A program made the position numbers and the translations under genes. DNA of 45,785 bases from Phycisphaerae bacterium. Its GTDB lineage: Bacteria > Planctomycetota > Phycisphaerae > Phycisphaerales > SM1A02. Below, piece after piece: positions 26,153 to 33,341 of the stretch. Position 1 is the stretch's first letter. Each line of letters opens with the position of its first letter. The stretch lies in contig JABIWU010000012.1 in the NCBI GenBank assembly GCA_018701395.1, forward strand, positions 1-45,785. Reading direction: 5' to 3'. The notes under the pieces were generated by a model that was not told the origin of the DNA, did not search any database, and saw only the letters and a list, made by a program, of their open reading frames with translations.

Positions 26153-27148
26153 TTAACTTAACGACCAAATTGAAATTCCGACAAGGAATGCAATGTATAA
26201 ACTGACAAGTATTCCGCCTTCTTTTGGGTCAATTATACCACCATCTTTTAATTTGATTCGATTAATACGCGTTAGTATGTAAGCAATGACCGTCATGGCA
26301 AACATAATTATGATGTAAATTCCAATATCTTTTGATGCAGATATAGGGTTAACCAATATAGTGATTGGTAGTACAAGCAAAATATTAAAAATGTTGGAGC
26401 CAATAACATTACCTACAGCTAAGTCGGGGTGATTCTTTTTTGCAGCGATAATGGTTGTGACAACCTCTGGCAAGCTTGTAGCGATGGCAACAACGGTGCT
26501 TCCAACTAGAAGCTCGCTCATGCCAAGTTTTAGCGCGCCTGCAACCGCGCCAATTTCAGTCGCCTTTCCTCCAAGGCCAAGCATAAGTAACCCGAACAAT
26601 AACATCGCCCACGCACCAAACATAGAAACACGAACAGTTGGTGTTGCTTCTTTGCTTTGCGTTCCCATCTGCGAAGTTTCTTCTTTTCCAATTCTGAACC
26701 ACGACCACATTAAGTAGCAGAATAAAAGTAAAAACACAATTGCCCAAAGGGAATTTAAACTATCAACCCAAGTTACTACACCTACAAGGAACGTTGCTGC
26801 AATTAACCACGGAAACTCAAATTTCACCACTCGACCGGTTACAGGTAGTTTGCAAATTAAAGCACCAACGCCCAAGACAAGGCCAATATTTGCAATGTTC
26901 GATCCGAAGATGTTCCCTAAACATAAATCACTATGTCCATTTATTGATGCAACGATGTTTAGCGCTAATTCTGGAGAACTTGTACTGAAAGCAACAATTG
27001 TAAGTCCAATGACTAATTTACTAATGCCCAGTTTAGTCGCAACGGCTACGCTGCCCTGGACGAGGAGATTCCCCCCCCAAATGAGCATGGCTATGCCTAT
27101 GAGAAGGGTAACTGGGAACAACTCTTGTGCAAATGTGATTAATTCCAT
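26153..27148 (-). CDS. Calcium/sodium antiporter (CaCA family, YrbG-like)
   Basis: The 331-residue membrane protein contains the two alpha repeats of the CaCA superfamily: a first VGLTIVAFSTSSPELALNI (near residue 50) and a second VGSTVVAIATSLPEVVTTI (near 210), both with the conserved S-x-P-E ion-binding core. Each is followed by GN(I/V)(F/I)GSNI. It exchanges Ca2+ for Na+ across the inner membrane. I chose the ATG at 27148 over a TTG at 27181. A run of eight G residues (27071-27078 on the plus strand as C) encodes WGG at residue 24 or so. The gene converges on dnaB and diverges from the sigma gene. Confidence 0.94.
   Translation of the reverse strand: MELITFAQELFPVTLLIGIAMLIWGGNLLVQGSVAVATKLGISKLVIGLTIVAFSTSSPELALNIVASINGHSDLCLGNIFGSNIANIGLVLGVGALICKLPVTGRVVKFEFPWLIAATFLVGVVTWVDSLNSLWAIVFLLLFCYLMWSWFRIGKEETSQMGTQSKEATPTVRVSMFGAWAMLLFGLLMLGLGGKATEIGAVAGALKLGMSELLVGSTVVAIATSLPEVVTTIIAAKKNHPDLAVGNVIGSNIFNILLVLPITILVNPISASKDIGIYIIIMFAMTVIAYILTRINRIKLKDGGIIDPKEGGILVSLYIAFLVGISIWSLS
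27071..27078. repeat. Eight-base C/G homopolymer inside the antiporter gene
   Basis: A run of eight C on the plus strand (G on the coding strand) codes for Trp-Gly-Gly near the start of the antiporter. It is long for this genome's composition and is the sort of tract that can slip during replication, although it could be chance. Confidence 0.6.
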
Positions 27149-27261
27149 GGGTAACGGGTGAATTGTAGAGACACTGCACAACTACGTACATTCTAAAGTC
27201 CTGCAATCTGATGGGTTTTATTTCGTTACACTACTTCAAGGTGTCGAATCACCAACGAGAT

Positions 27262-27873
27262 ATGACCAATAGCAAAGAAAAACAAGAATTGCATGAGAAC
27301 ATCCTCGCTGCAGCAAGTGGCGATGAAGTTGCTTGGCGTTTTCTTGTAGACGCCTATTCTCACCGTATTTTTGCATTGATTCGATCGAAATGCGGCAATG
27401 AAGATCTCGCTGAAGAAATCACGCAATCGACTTTTTGCACAATTGCTCAAAAATTGGCAACGTATACAGAAACTGGAAAATTCGAAGCTTGGATTTTCCG
27501 AATCGCCATGAACAGAATGCGCGACGAAATGCGACGACGCAAACGCCACGCAGTGCCAATGGAGAATGAAATGATTGGCGTGCTCGCTCCTGGCATCACA
27601 GATGCGGATACTGACGAGGATATGGTTAAAGCGGTTCAGAGGCTTAGAACAGCTGTGCGCCAACTCTCGAGCTCTGATCAGGATATAATTCACATGCGAC
27701 ACTCGGCTGGAATGAGCTACAAACAGATTGCAGACGTCCTTGGCGAGCCATTAGGCACGGTTTTGGCTCGTCAACACCGCGCTTTGGGAAAATTGAGAAG
27801 TCTTATGGATTGTGATGGTTATCTTCAAAACAACAGCAATAAAACGGCAATCGATGGCGAGATGGGGCGTTAA
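27262..27873 (+). CDS. ECF-type RNA polymerase sigma factor
   Basis: The protein has sigma region 2 (AWRFLVDAYSHRIFALIRSKCGNEDLAEEITQSTFCTIAQKL, about residues 24-65, and KFEAWIFRIAMNRMRDEMRRRKRH) and region 4 (LSSSDQDIIHMRHSAGMSYKQIADVLGEPLGTVLARQHRALGKL). I use the ATG at 27262, giving 203 residues; the upstream TTG or ATG at 27211 would add 17 without a better ribosome site. The CaCA gene diverges from it. It is 14 bases before the next gene, which looks like its anti-sigma factor. This is the window's second sigma/anti-sigma module. Confidence 0.93.
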   Translation: MTNSKEKQELHENILAAASGDEVAWRFLVDAYSHRIFALIRSKCGNEDLAEEITQSTFCTIAQKLATYTETGKFEAWIFRIAMNRMRDEMRRRKRHAVPMENEMIGVLAPGITDADTDEDMVKAVQRLRTAVRQLSSSDQDIIHMRHSAGMSYKQIADVLGEPLGTVLARQHRALGKLRSLMDCDGYLQNNSNKTAIDGEMGR

Positions 27874-27887
27874 TCAAGGGATCCAAT

Positions 27888-28439
27888 ATGGAACATGAAA
27901 ATAACAAATTTGAACAGAATCTGAACCAAGAAGAACGAGCTATCGATTTACTTCTTCGCAACGCGATGCACATACCAATCCCAGATGGCCTTGCAGATCG
28001 AATCGCTAGCGCTTCTGTACATCCTTTGCTTGAAGGCCAACTTGACAACGCTCTTTCAATTGAGACACCCGAAGGTTTAGCCTCTCGAGTTTTTGTTGCT
28101 TCTGTTTCTTCCCTTAAAGAACCAGAAGTTATAGTCGGTCGCATTGGCCAAACGGTTGTCTGGCGACAAGTCGCAATGGCGGCATGCGTTCTATTCGCAG
28201 TTCTCATCGCAGTTCGCTTTGGTAACTATGCACCTCAAGTGCGTTCAACTGGGCATGTTGTTGCAGCCACTGACGTTCTAACTGTTGAAGAAGAAGGTTT
28301 ACTTTTTGAAGATTTACAATTAGAAGAATTTGATTATCTTTCTGGCACACGTGAGTTAGCGTACGCAGAAGTTGTAGAAAGTTTGAATAGCCTTCGTAAC
28401 GATGTAGAACTATGGCAATATGGTTTACTTACTGAATAA
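27888..28439 (+). CDS. Putative anti-sigma factor, single-pass membrane protein with internal repeats
   Basis: The 183-residue protein has a soluble N-terminus, one membrane segment (VAMAACVLFAVLIAVRFG, about residues 94-111) and an acidic extracytoplasmic part. Two repeats appear before the membrane: IPDGLADRIASASVHPL (about residues 31-47) and TPEGLASRVFVASVSSL (64-80). Similar (P)EGLA.RV...S repeats occur next to ECF sigma factors in planctomycetes, so an anti-sigma role is likely but inferred from context. No zinc motif is seen. The stop overlaps the next gene's possible start region by 20 bases, or sits 29 bases before its preferred ATG. Confidence 0.65.
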   Translation: MEHENNKFEQNLNQEERAIDLLLRNAMHIPIPDGLADRIASASVHPLLEGQLDNALSIETPEGLASRVFVASVSSLKEPEVIVGRIGQTVVWRQVAMAACVLFAVLIAVRFGNYAPQVRSTGHVVAATDVLTVEEEGLLFEDLQLEEFDYLSGTRELAYAEVVESLNSLRNDVELWQYGLLTE

Positions 28440-28467
28440 TACTCTTGTGAATGTACGGAAATACAAA

Positions 28468-29208
28468 ATGAAATACACAGCAATAGTAGGCGCCTTATTC
28501 ATTTCAATAGGCGCTTTTGGCATAGCGGCTCCGTTTAATGAGAGTGCTTGTTGTAGTTCAACCTGCTTCGGCCCTCTGTTGATGTCTTATATTCAGCCTG
28601 GTGAAGAATTAGGTTTTGAACACTCACATGGTCCAGTTAAAAAACGACCAACTAAATTTTCAACTGAAGCAAGTTCTTCCAAAGCAGGCTCTGGGCTTGG
28701 CAGAGAACGGAAAATGCCAGACAACACGATTCAACATGTAATGGCTGTTGCAAATGAAATTGATCCAGAATTAGCTTCACAACTTTCTGTCATATGCGAA
28801 ACTGATCCGGATGCATTTCGAACCATTATGATGAAGCAAGGGAGACGGTTTGGGCATTTGATTCGTTTGCGTGAAGACGACCCCGAATTATTTGAAGTGA
28901 AAGTCATCGAGTTGAAAACCGACGCAGCAATTTTCAGAGCAACAGAAGTGTTGAGAGGCCAAGACATAGATTCATCAGAATCACAAGGGAAAATAGAGAT
29001 ATTGAAAAGTGTTGTTCGATTTAGAACAGCAATCTCCATGCGTGCACAAACGTTACACATTGACCGGCTAGAAAAACATCTCGAAGCCCTTCGTAAAAAA
29101 CTTGAAAACACTACTTTGAAATTCGAGGATATTGTTGAAACTCGGGTCAATCAACTCTTACTAAATATTTCTAAAACTAAAAAAGCAGAATCTCCTCAAG
29201 AAGAGTGA
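28468..29208 (+). CDS. Secreted alpha-helical protein of unknown function
   Basis: The 246-residue protein begins with a signal peptide (MKYTAIVGALFISIGAFGIAA, cleavage near AAP) followed by a Cys pair (ESACCSST) and a short linker. The rest is charged and helical, with a coiled-coil-like C-terminus (about residues 195-235, LEKHLEALRKKLEN). I use the ATG at 28468. It directly follows the sigma/anti-sigma genes and may be their target or the sensing partner. I see no enzyme motif. A role such as a periplasmic metal- or stress-sensing helical protein is possible but not shown. Confidence 0.55.
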   Translation: MKYTAIVGALFISIGAFGIAAPFNESACCSSTCFGPLLMSYIQPGEELGFEHSHGPVKKRPTKFSTEASSSKAGSGLGRERKMPDNTIQHVMAVANEIDPELASQLSVICETDPDAFRTIMMKQGRRFGHLIRLREDDPELFEVKVIELKTDAAIFRATEVLRGQDIDSSESQGKIEILKSVVRFRTAISMRAQTLHIDRLEKHLEALRKKLENTTLKFEDIVETRVNQLLLNISKTKKAESPQEE

Positions 29209-29227
29209 TACTTCTTACCATGTGTGC

Positions 29228-30151
29228 ATGCTAGTTAGCAGCACTGCAAATAAAACAATCTTAATTTCTATACTTTGCTTGACACTTATTTTTTTTGTGG
29301 CGATTTTCTTTTGGGCAATTTCAGATAACGGAGGCGGAAGAACTTTCGAGCGAACAAATGTTTCTGCTGCGCTTATCCCCCCAACGTGGTGGCCGCAAAC
29401 GGATACCCAAGAGGAAAAGCCATTTGCACTTTTTGGGACAGACCAACTCGGGAGAGATTTATTTGCAAGGTGTATTATCGGTGGAGCAATTAGCATTTGC
29501 GTCGGATTGTTTGCTGCCTGTATTGCTGTCTTTGTTGGAACCGCATGGGGGACAATTGCAGGCATACGAGGCGGAAGAATCGATACAGTAATGATGCGTA
29601 TAGTGGATATTCTTTACGGATTACCTTCGATAATGTTAGTAGTGTTAATTACTGTTGCTGCAAATACTTTTGTAAGTCGTTCAGATTCAATGTCATCATC
29701 GTTGCAAGAAATTGTAAATGTTCTTGCGCTTCTTTTTGCAATTGGAATTGTGAGCTGGCTCACTGTGTCTCGAGTAATTCGCGGTCAAGTACGAAGTCTT
29801 ATAGCAAGGCCAGCGATTGAAGCATGCAGAGTTATTGGCGTTGGTCCAATACGAACATTTACGCACCACTTGTTACCAGCTTTGCTTGGAACAATTGTGG
29901 TTTATGCAACTTTAACTGTACCAACCGCAATTCTATCCGAAGCATTTCTGAGTTTTCTAGGCATAGGAATTAGAGAACCGCTTCCAAGTTGGGGGAACTT
30001 AGCTGCAGATGGTCTTGGGCAGTTAAACCCTGTACATTCTCGTTGGTGGTTACTATTGTGGCCAAGTTTATGTATTGCATCAACGCTCGTTGCAATGAAT
30101 TGGTTTGGGCAAACTTTGCGTAAACGGATAGATCCAAGAGCGGCACGGTAA
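29228..30151 (+). CDS. Peptide-type ABC transporter permease (DppC/OppC-like)
   Basis: The 307-residue protein has the OppC N-terminal helix, about six membrane segments and a conserved coupling loop (EACRVIGVGPIRTFTHHLLPAL, about residues 198-219). LFGTDQLGRDLFARCIIGG near the N-terminus and PSWGNLAADGLGQL near the end are typical of DppC. The ATG at 29228 is preferred over a GTG two codons upstream. Such permeases pair with a DppB permease and a binding protein to import di- and oligopeptides or nickel. Neither partner lies in the window, and the downstream gene is the ATPase. It starts 20 bases after the helical protein gene. Confidence 0.92.
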   Translation: MLVSSTANKTILISILCLTLIFFVAIFFWAISDNGGGRTFERTNVSAALIPPTWWPQTDTQEEKPFALFGTDQLGRDLFARCIIGGAISICVGLFAACIAVFVGTAWGTIAGIRGGRIDTVMMRIVDILYGLPSIMLVVLITVAANTFVSRSDSMSSSLQEIVNVLALLFAIGIVSWLTVSRVIRGQVRSLIARPAIEACRVIGVGPIRTFTHHLLPALLGTIVVYATLTVPTAILSEAFLSFLGIGIREPLPSWGNLAADGLGQLNPVHSRWWLLLWPSLCIASTLVAMNWFGQTLRKRIDPRAAR

Positions 30152-30153
30152 CG

Positions 30154-30933
30154 ATGGCACAACCTACACTTATTGTAAATGCCTTAAACATATCGTTTGA
30201 CGATGTTAGTGTTGTGAATAGGATTTCTTTTTCTTTGAATAAAGGAAAAACATTAGCAATCGTAGGGGAGTCTGGTTCTGGAAAGAGTATTACTGCATTA
30301 GCAATTATGGGGCTTCTTCCAGCAACGGCAAAAATTACAGGTGAAATTTTATTTCAAGAAACACAACTTGTAAATGCAACTAGAAATGTATATCAATCGA
30401 TTCGGGGTAATAACATCGCTATGATTTTTCAGGAGCCGATGACATCGCTGAACCCAGTGTTTACAGTTGGAGAACAGATAGAAGAAGCAATTAAATTGCA
30501 TCAAAATAAAGTTTCGAGAAAAACAATTCGCAATCGTACGCTTGACGCAATGGAAGAAGTGGGTCTTGCTCGAGATAGATTTAGTGCTTATCCACACGAA
30601 TTTTCTGGGGGAATGCGGCAACGAGTTATGATTGCGATGGCACTTGTTTGTAAACCAACAATTTTAATTGCAGATGAACCTACGACCGCATTGGACGCAA
30701 CAACTGCAAGGCAAATTATGGGGCTACTATTTGAACTTAAAAATAGCCGTGGAATGGGCATGCTTTTTATCTCGCACCACCTTCGACTTGTAGCCTCGAT
30801 CGCAGATGATGTTTGTGTAATGAAGCAAGGGGTCCACGTCGAGCACGGCGCTGTTGAAGACGTTTTGCAGAATCCCAAGCACGCATATACAAAAAAACTT
30901 CTTTCTTGCATTCCAACTCTTCAGCGTCAATAA
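30154..30933 (+). CDS. ABC transporter ATP-binding protein (DppD/OppD-like, short)
   Basis: The 259-residue ATPase has Walker A GESGSGKS (residues 38-45), Q-loop FQEPMTSLNP (near 92), signature FSGGMRQRV (near 149), Walker B ILIADEPTTALD (near 169) and switch His in FISHHLRL (near 206). Usual DppD proteins are about 320-330 residues because of a C-terminal oligopeptide-binding extension; here the protein stops at RQ, just after HAYTKKLLSCIP. It lies two bases after the permease gene. A separate DppF-type ATPase is not present. The family is clear; the substrate is uncertain. Confidence 0.93.
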   Translation: MAQPTLIVNALNISFDDVSVVNRISFSLNKGKTLAIVGESGSGKSITALAIMGLLPATAKITGEILFQETQLVNATRNVYQSIRGNNIAMIFQEPMTSLNPVFTVGEQIEEAIKLHQNKVSRKTIRNRTLDAMEEVGLARDRFSAYPHEFSGGMRQRVMIAMALVCKPTILIADEPTTALDATTARQIMGLLFELKNSRGMGMLFISHHLRLVASIADDVCVMKQGVHVEHGAVEDVLQNPKHAYTKKLLSCIPTLQRQ

Positions 30934-31196
30934 CTAAAGTAATTATGGAATTTTGATGTCGTCGTACCGCTATTAAAAGTTGCTAAAAAAAGGTCCGAGA
31001 ACCGAAAGGGAATCTACTTCGTATGTGTTGTATATACGTTGCCATTCTTCTTTTGGAATGAGCACTGGGCTGATTTGGATTTCTCTCTGATCTCAATCCC
31101 CTAGTCCTCACTCCATAAGTAGTTTGGCGATAGGGGGAAAGGAAGGGGGCGTTCGTCTTGGAAGACGGTCGAAACATCGTAGTCGGAGTACTAATA
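30934..31196 (+). promoter_or_regulatory. Leader region upstream of the 31197 gene
   Basis: This 263-base gap has no protein gene that I trust. It holds a CATTC/GAATG hairpin (about 31042-31060), CCCCTA/TAGGGG (31098-31103 with 31131-31136) and a CGTCTT-GG-AAGACG stem (about 31153-31166) close to the next gene's ribosome site GGAG (31185-31188). It may be a long 5' leader. I recognise no known riboswitch. Confidence 0.3.
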
Positions 31197-31607
31197 ATGG
31201 TAAGAATTTATAAACGAACATTTAACCAGACAGTTCATCACAGTTCAAACACCGGAACAAACCAAGATCGCAAACAAGTTTGGAGTTACATTAATGCGAT
31301 GCCTGCACTTTATTTTGTGCAGTGTGGACAACAGTCCTGCCCAGTTCCTTGGATAATGTTTGAAAATGAAGAACCAATCGCAATGGTGTTTACTAGTTCA
31401 GAAGAAGCATTAAAAGTTGCGAAATCAATCATCGAAGATTGCGATAATGTTCGCGTTGTTGGCTTGCCTACAAATGCGGCTTCAATGTATATGACTGCAA
31501 TTGCCGCTCAAGGCGTTAATTCCGTTTGTTTTAACCATGGACCATCACGTTTCGACGCACCTATGGATGAAGTGTTACTTTCCCTCAAATCAATACATAG
31601 ATTTTGA
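31197..31607 (+). CDS. Protein of unknown function
   Basis: I do not recognise this 136-residue protein. GGAG eight bases upstream of the ATG at 31197 supports the start, so a longer frame from 31158 is unlikely. The N-terminus is basic and polar. The rest looks alpha/beta: ALYFVQCGQQSCPVPWIMFENEEPIAMVF (residues 37-65), then SSEEALKVAKSIIED and VRVVGLPTNAASMYMTAIAAQGVNSVCFNHGP. It contains three Cys residues, two in a CGQQSC pair that might be redox-active or metal-binding. A small cytoplasmic protein is likely. It converges on the next gene with a single base between stops. Confidence 0.65.
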   Translation: MVRIYKRTFNQTVHHSSNTGTNQDRKQVWSYINAMPALYFVQCGQQSCPVPWIMFENEEPIAMVFTSSEEALKVAKSIIEDCDNVRVVGLPTNAASMYMTAIAAQGVNSVCFNHGPSRFDAPMDEVLLSLKSIHRF

Positions 31608-31608
31608 A

Positions 31609-31914
31609 TTACGGTTGTAGCTCTCGACCAGTCTCTATATCCATTACAGACCAGTCAAATTGTTTTGCAAGCCGGACGAGTGGCAACCAAGCGATTTCCT
31701 CTTCAACAATGTGAAGTAGCATTTGTTTTATTGGATCTTCGTCTGGAGGCAATTCAATGCGAAAGCCAGGTCCCCAAAGCACGCTGCCGCCATCGGCTTC
31801 TGCCATTGTGTTAAATTTTGCAAGCTCATTGATAATTTCTTCTCGCGTTCCCAGTGGCGCACGTTGACCACCCTGGGCTTCGATTCGTGATTGAATTACA
31901 TATTGCTTACTCAT
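31609..31914 (-). CDS. Small acidic protein of unknown function
   Basis: The 101-residue protein starts MSKQYVIQSRIEAQGGQRAP at an ATG that overlaps the response-regulator stop by eight bases. Core sequences are REEIINELAKFN, GGSVLWGPGFRIELPPDED and QMLLHIVEEEIAWLPLVRLAKQFDW. The look (an acidic alpha/beta protein with a WGPG(I/F)R(I/L)ELP turn) seems familiar from planctomycete genomes, where no function is assigned. Translation coupling to the response regulator suggests the two act together. A longer ATG at 31956 is unlikely, since it would lie far inside the regulator gene. Confidence 0.65.
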   Translation of the reverse strand: MSKQYVIQSRIEAQGGQRAPLGTREEIINELAKFNTMAEADGGSVLWGPGFRIELPPDEDPIKQMLLHIVEEEIAWLPLVRLAKQFDWSVMDIETGRELQP

Positions 31915-32299
31915 TGTTTTTCTTATCTTCCTGAAGTAAGCAGGATACAGTATCAATTAGTCTATCGAGACCGACTGGCTTAATTAAATAGGCTGCAACA
32001 CCTAGGGTTTTTGCATACGCCATGTGGCGTTTCCCTTCGTTGGCTGTCACCATGACAACAATTGGAGGCGTTTCCATACTTAAAAGTTCTTCAAGCACAA
32101 GAAAACCCGATCGCTTCGGTAACATCATGTCAAGGATGACGGCATCAGGGCTGTGTTCAAGCGCGGAAGATACTGCTTCAGTACCATCTTCAGAGGTTAT
32201 GGTTGTTGCGCCCTCTGCGCGCATGGCGAGGTCGAATGATTCTAAAATATCCGGGTCGTCATCGACAATTAATATCTTGTGGTTTTCTAGTCTTAACAT
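31907..32299 (-). CDS. Single-domain response regulator (CheY-like receiver)
   Basis: The 130 residues form one receiver domain and no output domain. The acidic pocket is at IVDDDPD (residues 11-17), the phospho-acceptor is Asp57 in VILDMML, the switch Thr is Thr85 in VMVTANEG, and Lys107 lies in YLIKPVG. Such proteins relay phosphate from a histidine kinase to a partner. No kinase is adjacent. The following gene overlaps by eight bases, and the acyltransferase gene lies six bases upstream, so it belongs to the unit that begins with the coiled-coil protein gene. Confidence 0.94.
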   Translation of the reverse strand: MLRLENHKILIVDDDPDILESFDLAMRAEGATTITSEDGTEAVSSALEHSPDAVILDMMLPKRSGFLVLEELLSMETPPIVVMVTANEGKRHMAYAKTLGVAAYLIKPVGLDRLIDTVSCLLQEDKKNNE

Positions 32300-32305
32300 G
32301 ATTAT

Positions 32306-33316
32306 TCAAATAGTAGCATTCGCGAGTCTTCCTAGTTCGTTTTCTGTCATCCATGGCAAAGATTCAAGTTGTCGAATCAATTTTTTGGGCATTGGCTTGC
32401 CTTCAAGTTCAAATTTAGGGCGACTTTTCCATCTTCGATGAAGCCAAAGATATTGTTCCGGAGCATTTCGAATCATCTGTTCAATCGCTCGGTTGTATCG
32501 AGCAGAAATATAATACAGAGGATCGGGTTGGTCTTGCCAGTCACTTGGTTCTATGTAATCTGTGATGCTTACCTCGTATTGAAAGTTGCTAGATAGTCGC
32601 TTCGCATGCACAGCAACAATGGGAACATTGTGCCGCATCGCAAGCAGTCCGATTGATTTGTACGTGGAAGCAAGCCGACCAAAAAACGGAACGAATATTC
32701 CGCGCCCGCCGGCATTTTGATCTGCGATAAATCCAATGCTTGTGTTTTGGTCAAGTAATTCTTGAAGGATTGGAACACCACCCCATTTAGTTACAATTTG
32801 TAGACCATATTTTTCACGGACTCCAAGAACCCAATCGTTAATAAGCGGGTTGTCTAATGGTCGAGCAACCCCCGCGATTGGATATCCTAAAACAGATAGA
32901 GCGTAACCAAGTAGCTCCCAGTTGCCGCAATGTCCTGTTATAAAAAGTATAGGCTTGTTTTGAATTAACCTATCAGCAACTTTTTCAAGCCCCTTGAATT
33001 GAATGTATTTATGGTATGTTTCGGGAGAGATGAGTGAAGGCATTTTTACACCTTCAGCAATAAAAAGTTGAAACATATGCTCCATCGATTTCTTCGCTAG
33101 TGTATTGCATGCATCTTCAGTTAGATTAGGAAAACTGTTTCGAATATTTCCAAGTGCGCGTTCGCGTCTTGCTGCACTCATTGTATAAAACACATCGCCC
33201 ATGTATTTTGCGGTGTACATATTGAGTTCCATAGGACAACAACTTACAAGCCCAGCCAATGCTCGCAGAGGGAGGTACTCTGACCACTGTACAAGTTTCG
33301 TTTTTTTTTGCGCCAT
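32306..33316 (-). CDS. Lysophospholipid/lipid A acyltransferase (LpxL/HtrB family)
   Basis: The 336-residue protein has the catalytic motif H129-C-G-N-W-E134 (HX4E) in FITGHCGNWELLG, followed by VARPLDNPLI, GGVPILQELL and GFIADQNAGG. The C-terminal HRRWKSRP is the usual ending block. The family adds secondary acyl chains to lipid A or makes phospholipids, at the inner face of the membrane. The start ATG is followed by a nine-base A run encoding Gln-Lys-Lys-Thr. The coiled-coil gene lies 25 bases upstream. The two downstream genes include a response regulator. Confidence 0.9.
   Translation of the reverse strand: MAQKKTKLVQWSEYLPLRALAGLVSCCPMELNMYTAKYMGDVFYTMSAARRERALGNIRNSFPNLTEDACNTLAKKSMEHMFQLFIAEGVKMPSLISPETYHKYIQFKGLEKVADRLIQNKPILFITGHCGNWELLGYALSVLGYPIAGVARPLDNPLINDWVLGVREKYGLQIVTKWGGVPILQELLDQNTSIGFIADQNAGGRGIFVPFFGRLASTYKSIGLLAMRHNVPIVAVHAKRLSSNFQYEVSITDYIEPSDWQDQPDPLYYISARYNRAIEQMIRNAPEQYLWLHRRWKSRPKFELEGKPMPKKLIRQLESLPWMTENELGRLANATI
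33301..33309. repeat. Nine-base T/A homopolymer at codons 3-6 of the acyltransferase
   Basis: Nine T on the plus strand correspond to nine A on the coding strand, in the first codons of the LpxL-type gene. A change of one base would shift the frame at once, which is why such tracts can switch genes on and off. No direct proof of switching is available here. Confidence 0.6.
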
Positions 33317-33341
33317 GTTTTAGCGACAAGTCTGGAAGAGG

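Noticed and set aside
30983-31177. Open frame of 64 codons on the minus strand
   Set aside because: It lies in the leader of the 31197 gene, is rich in Arg and Ser with no motif or ribosome site, and is best explained as a chance frame.
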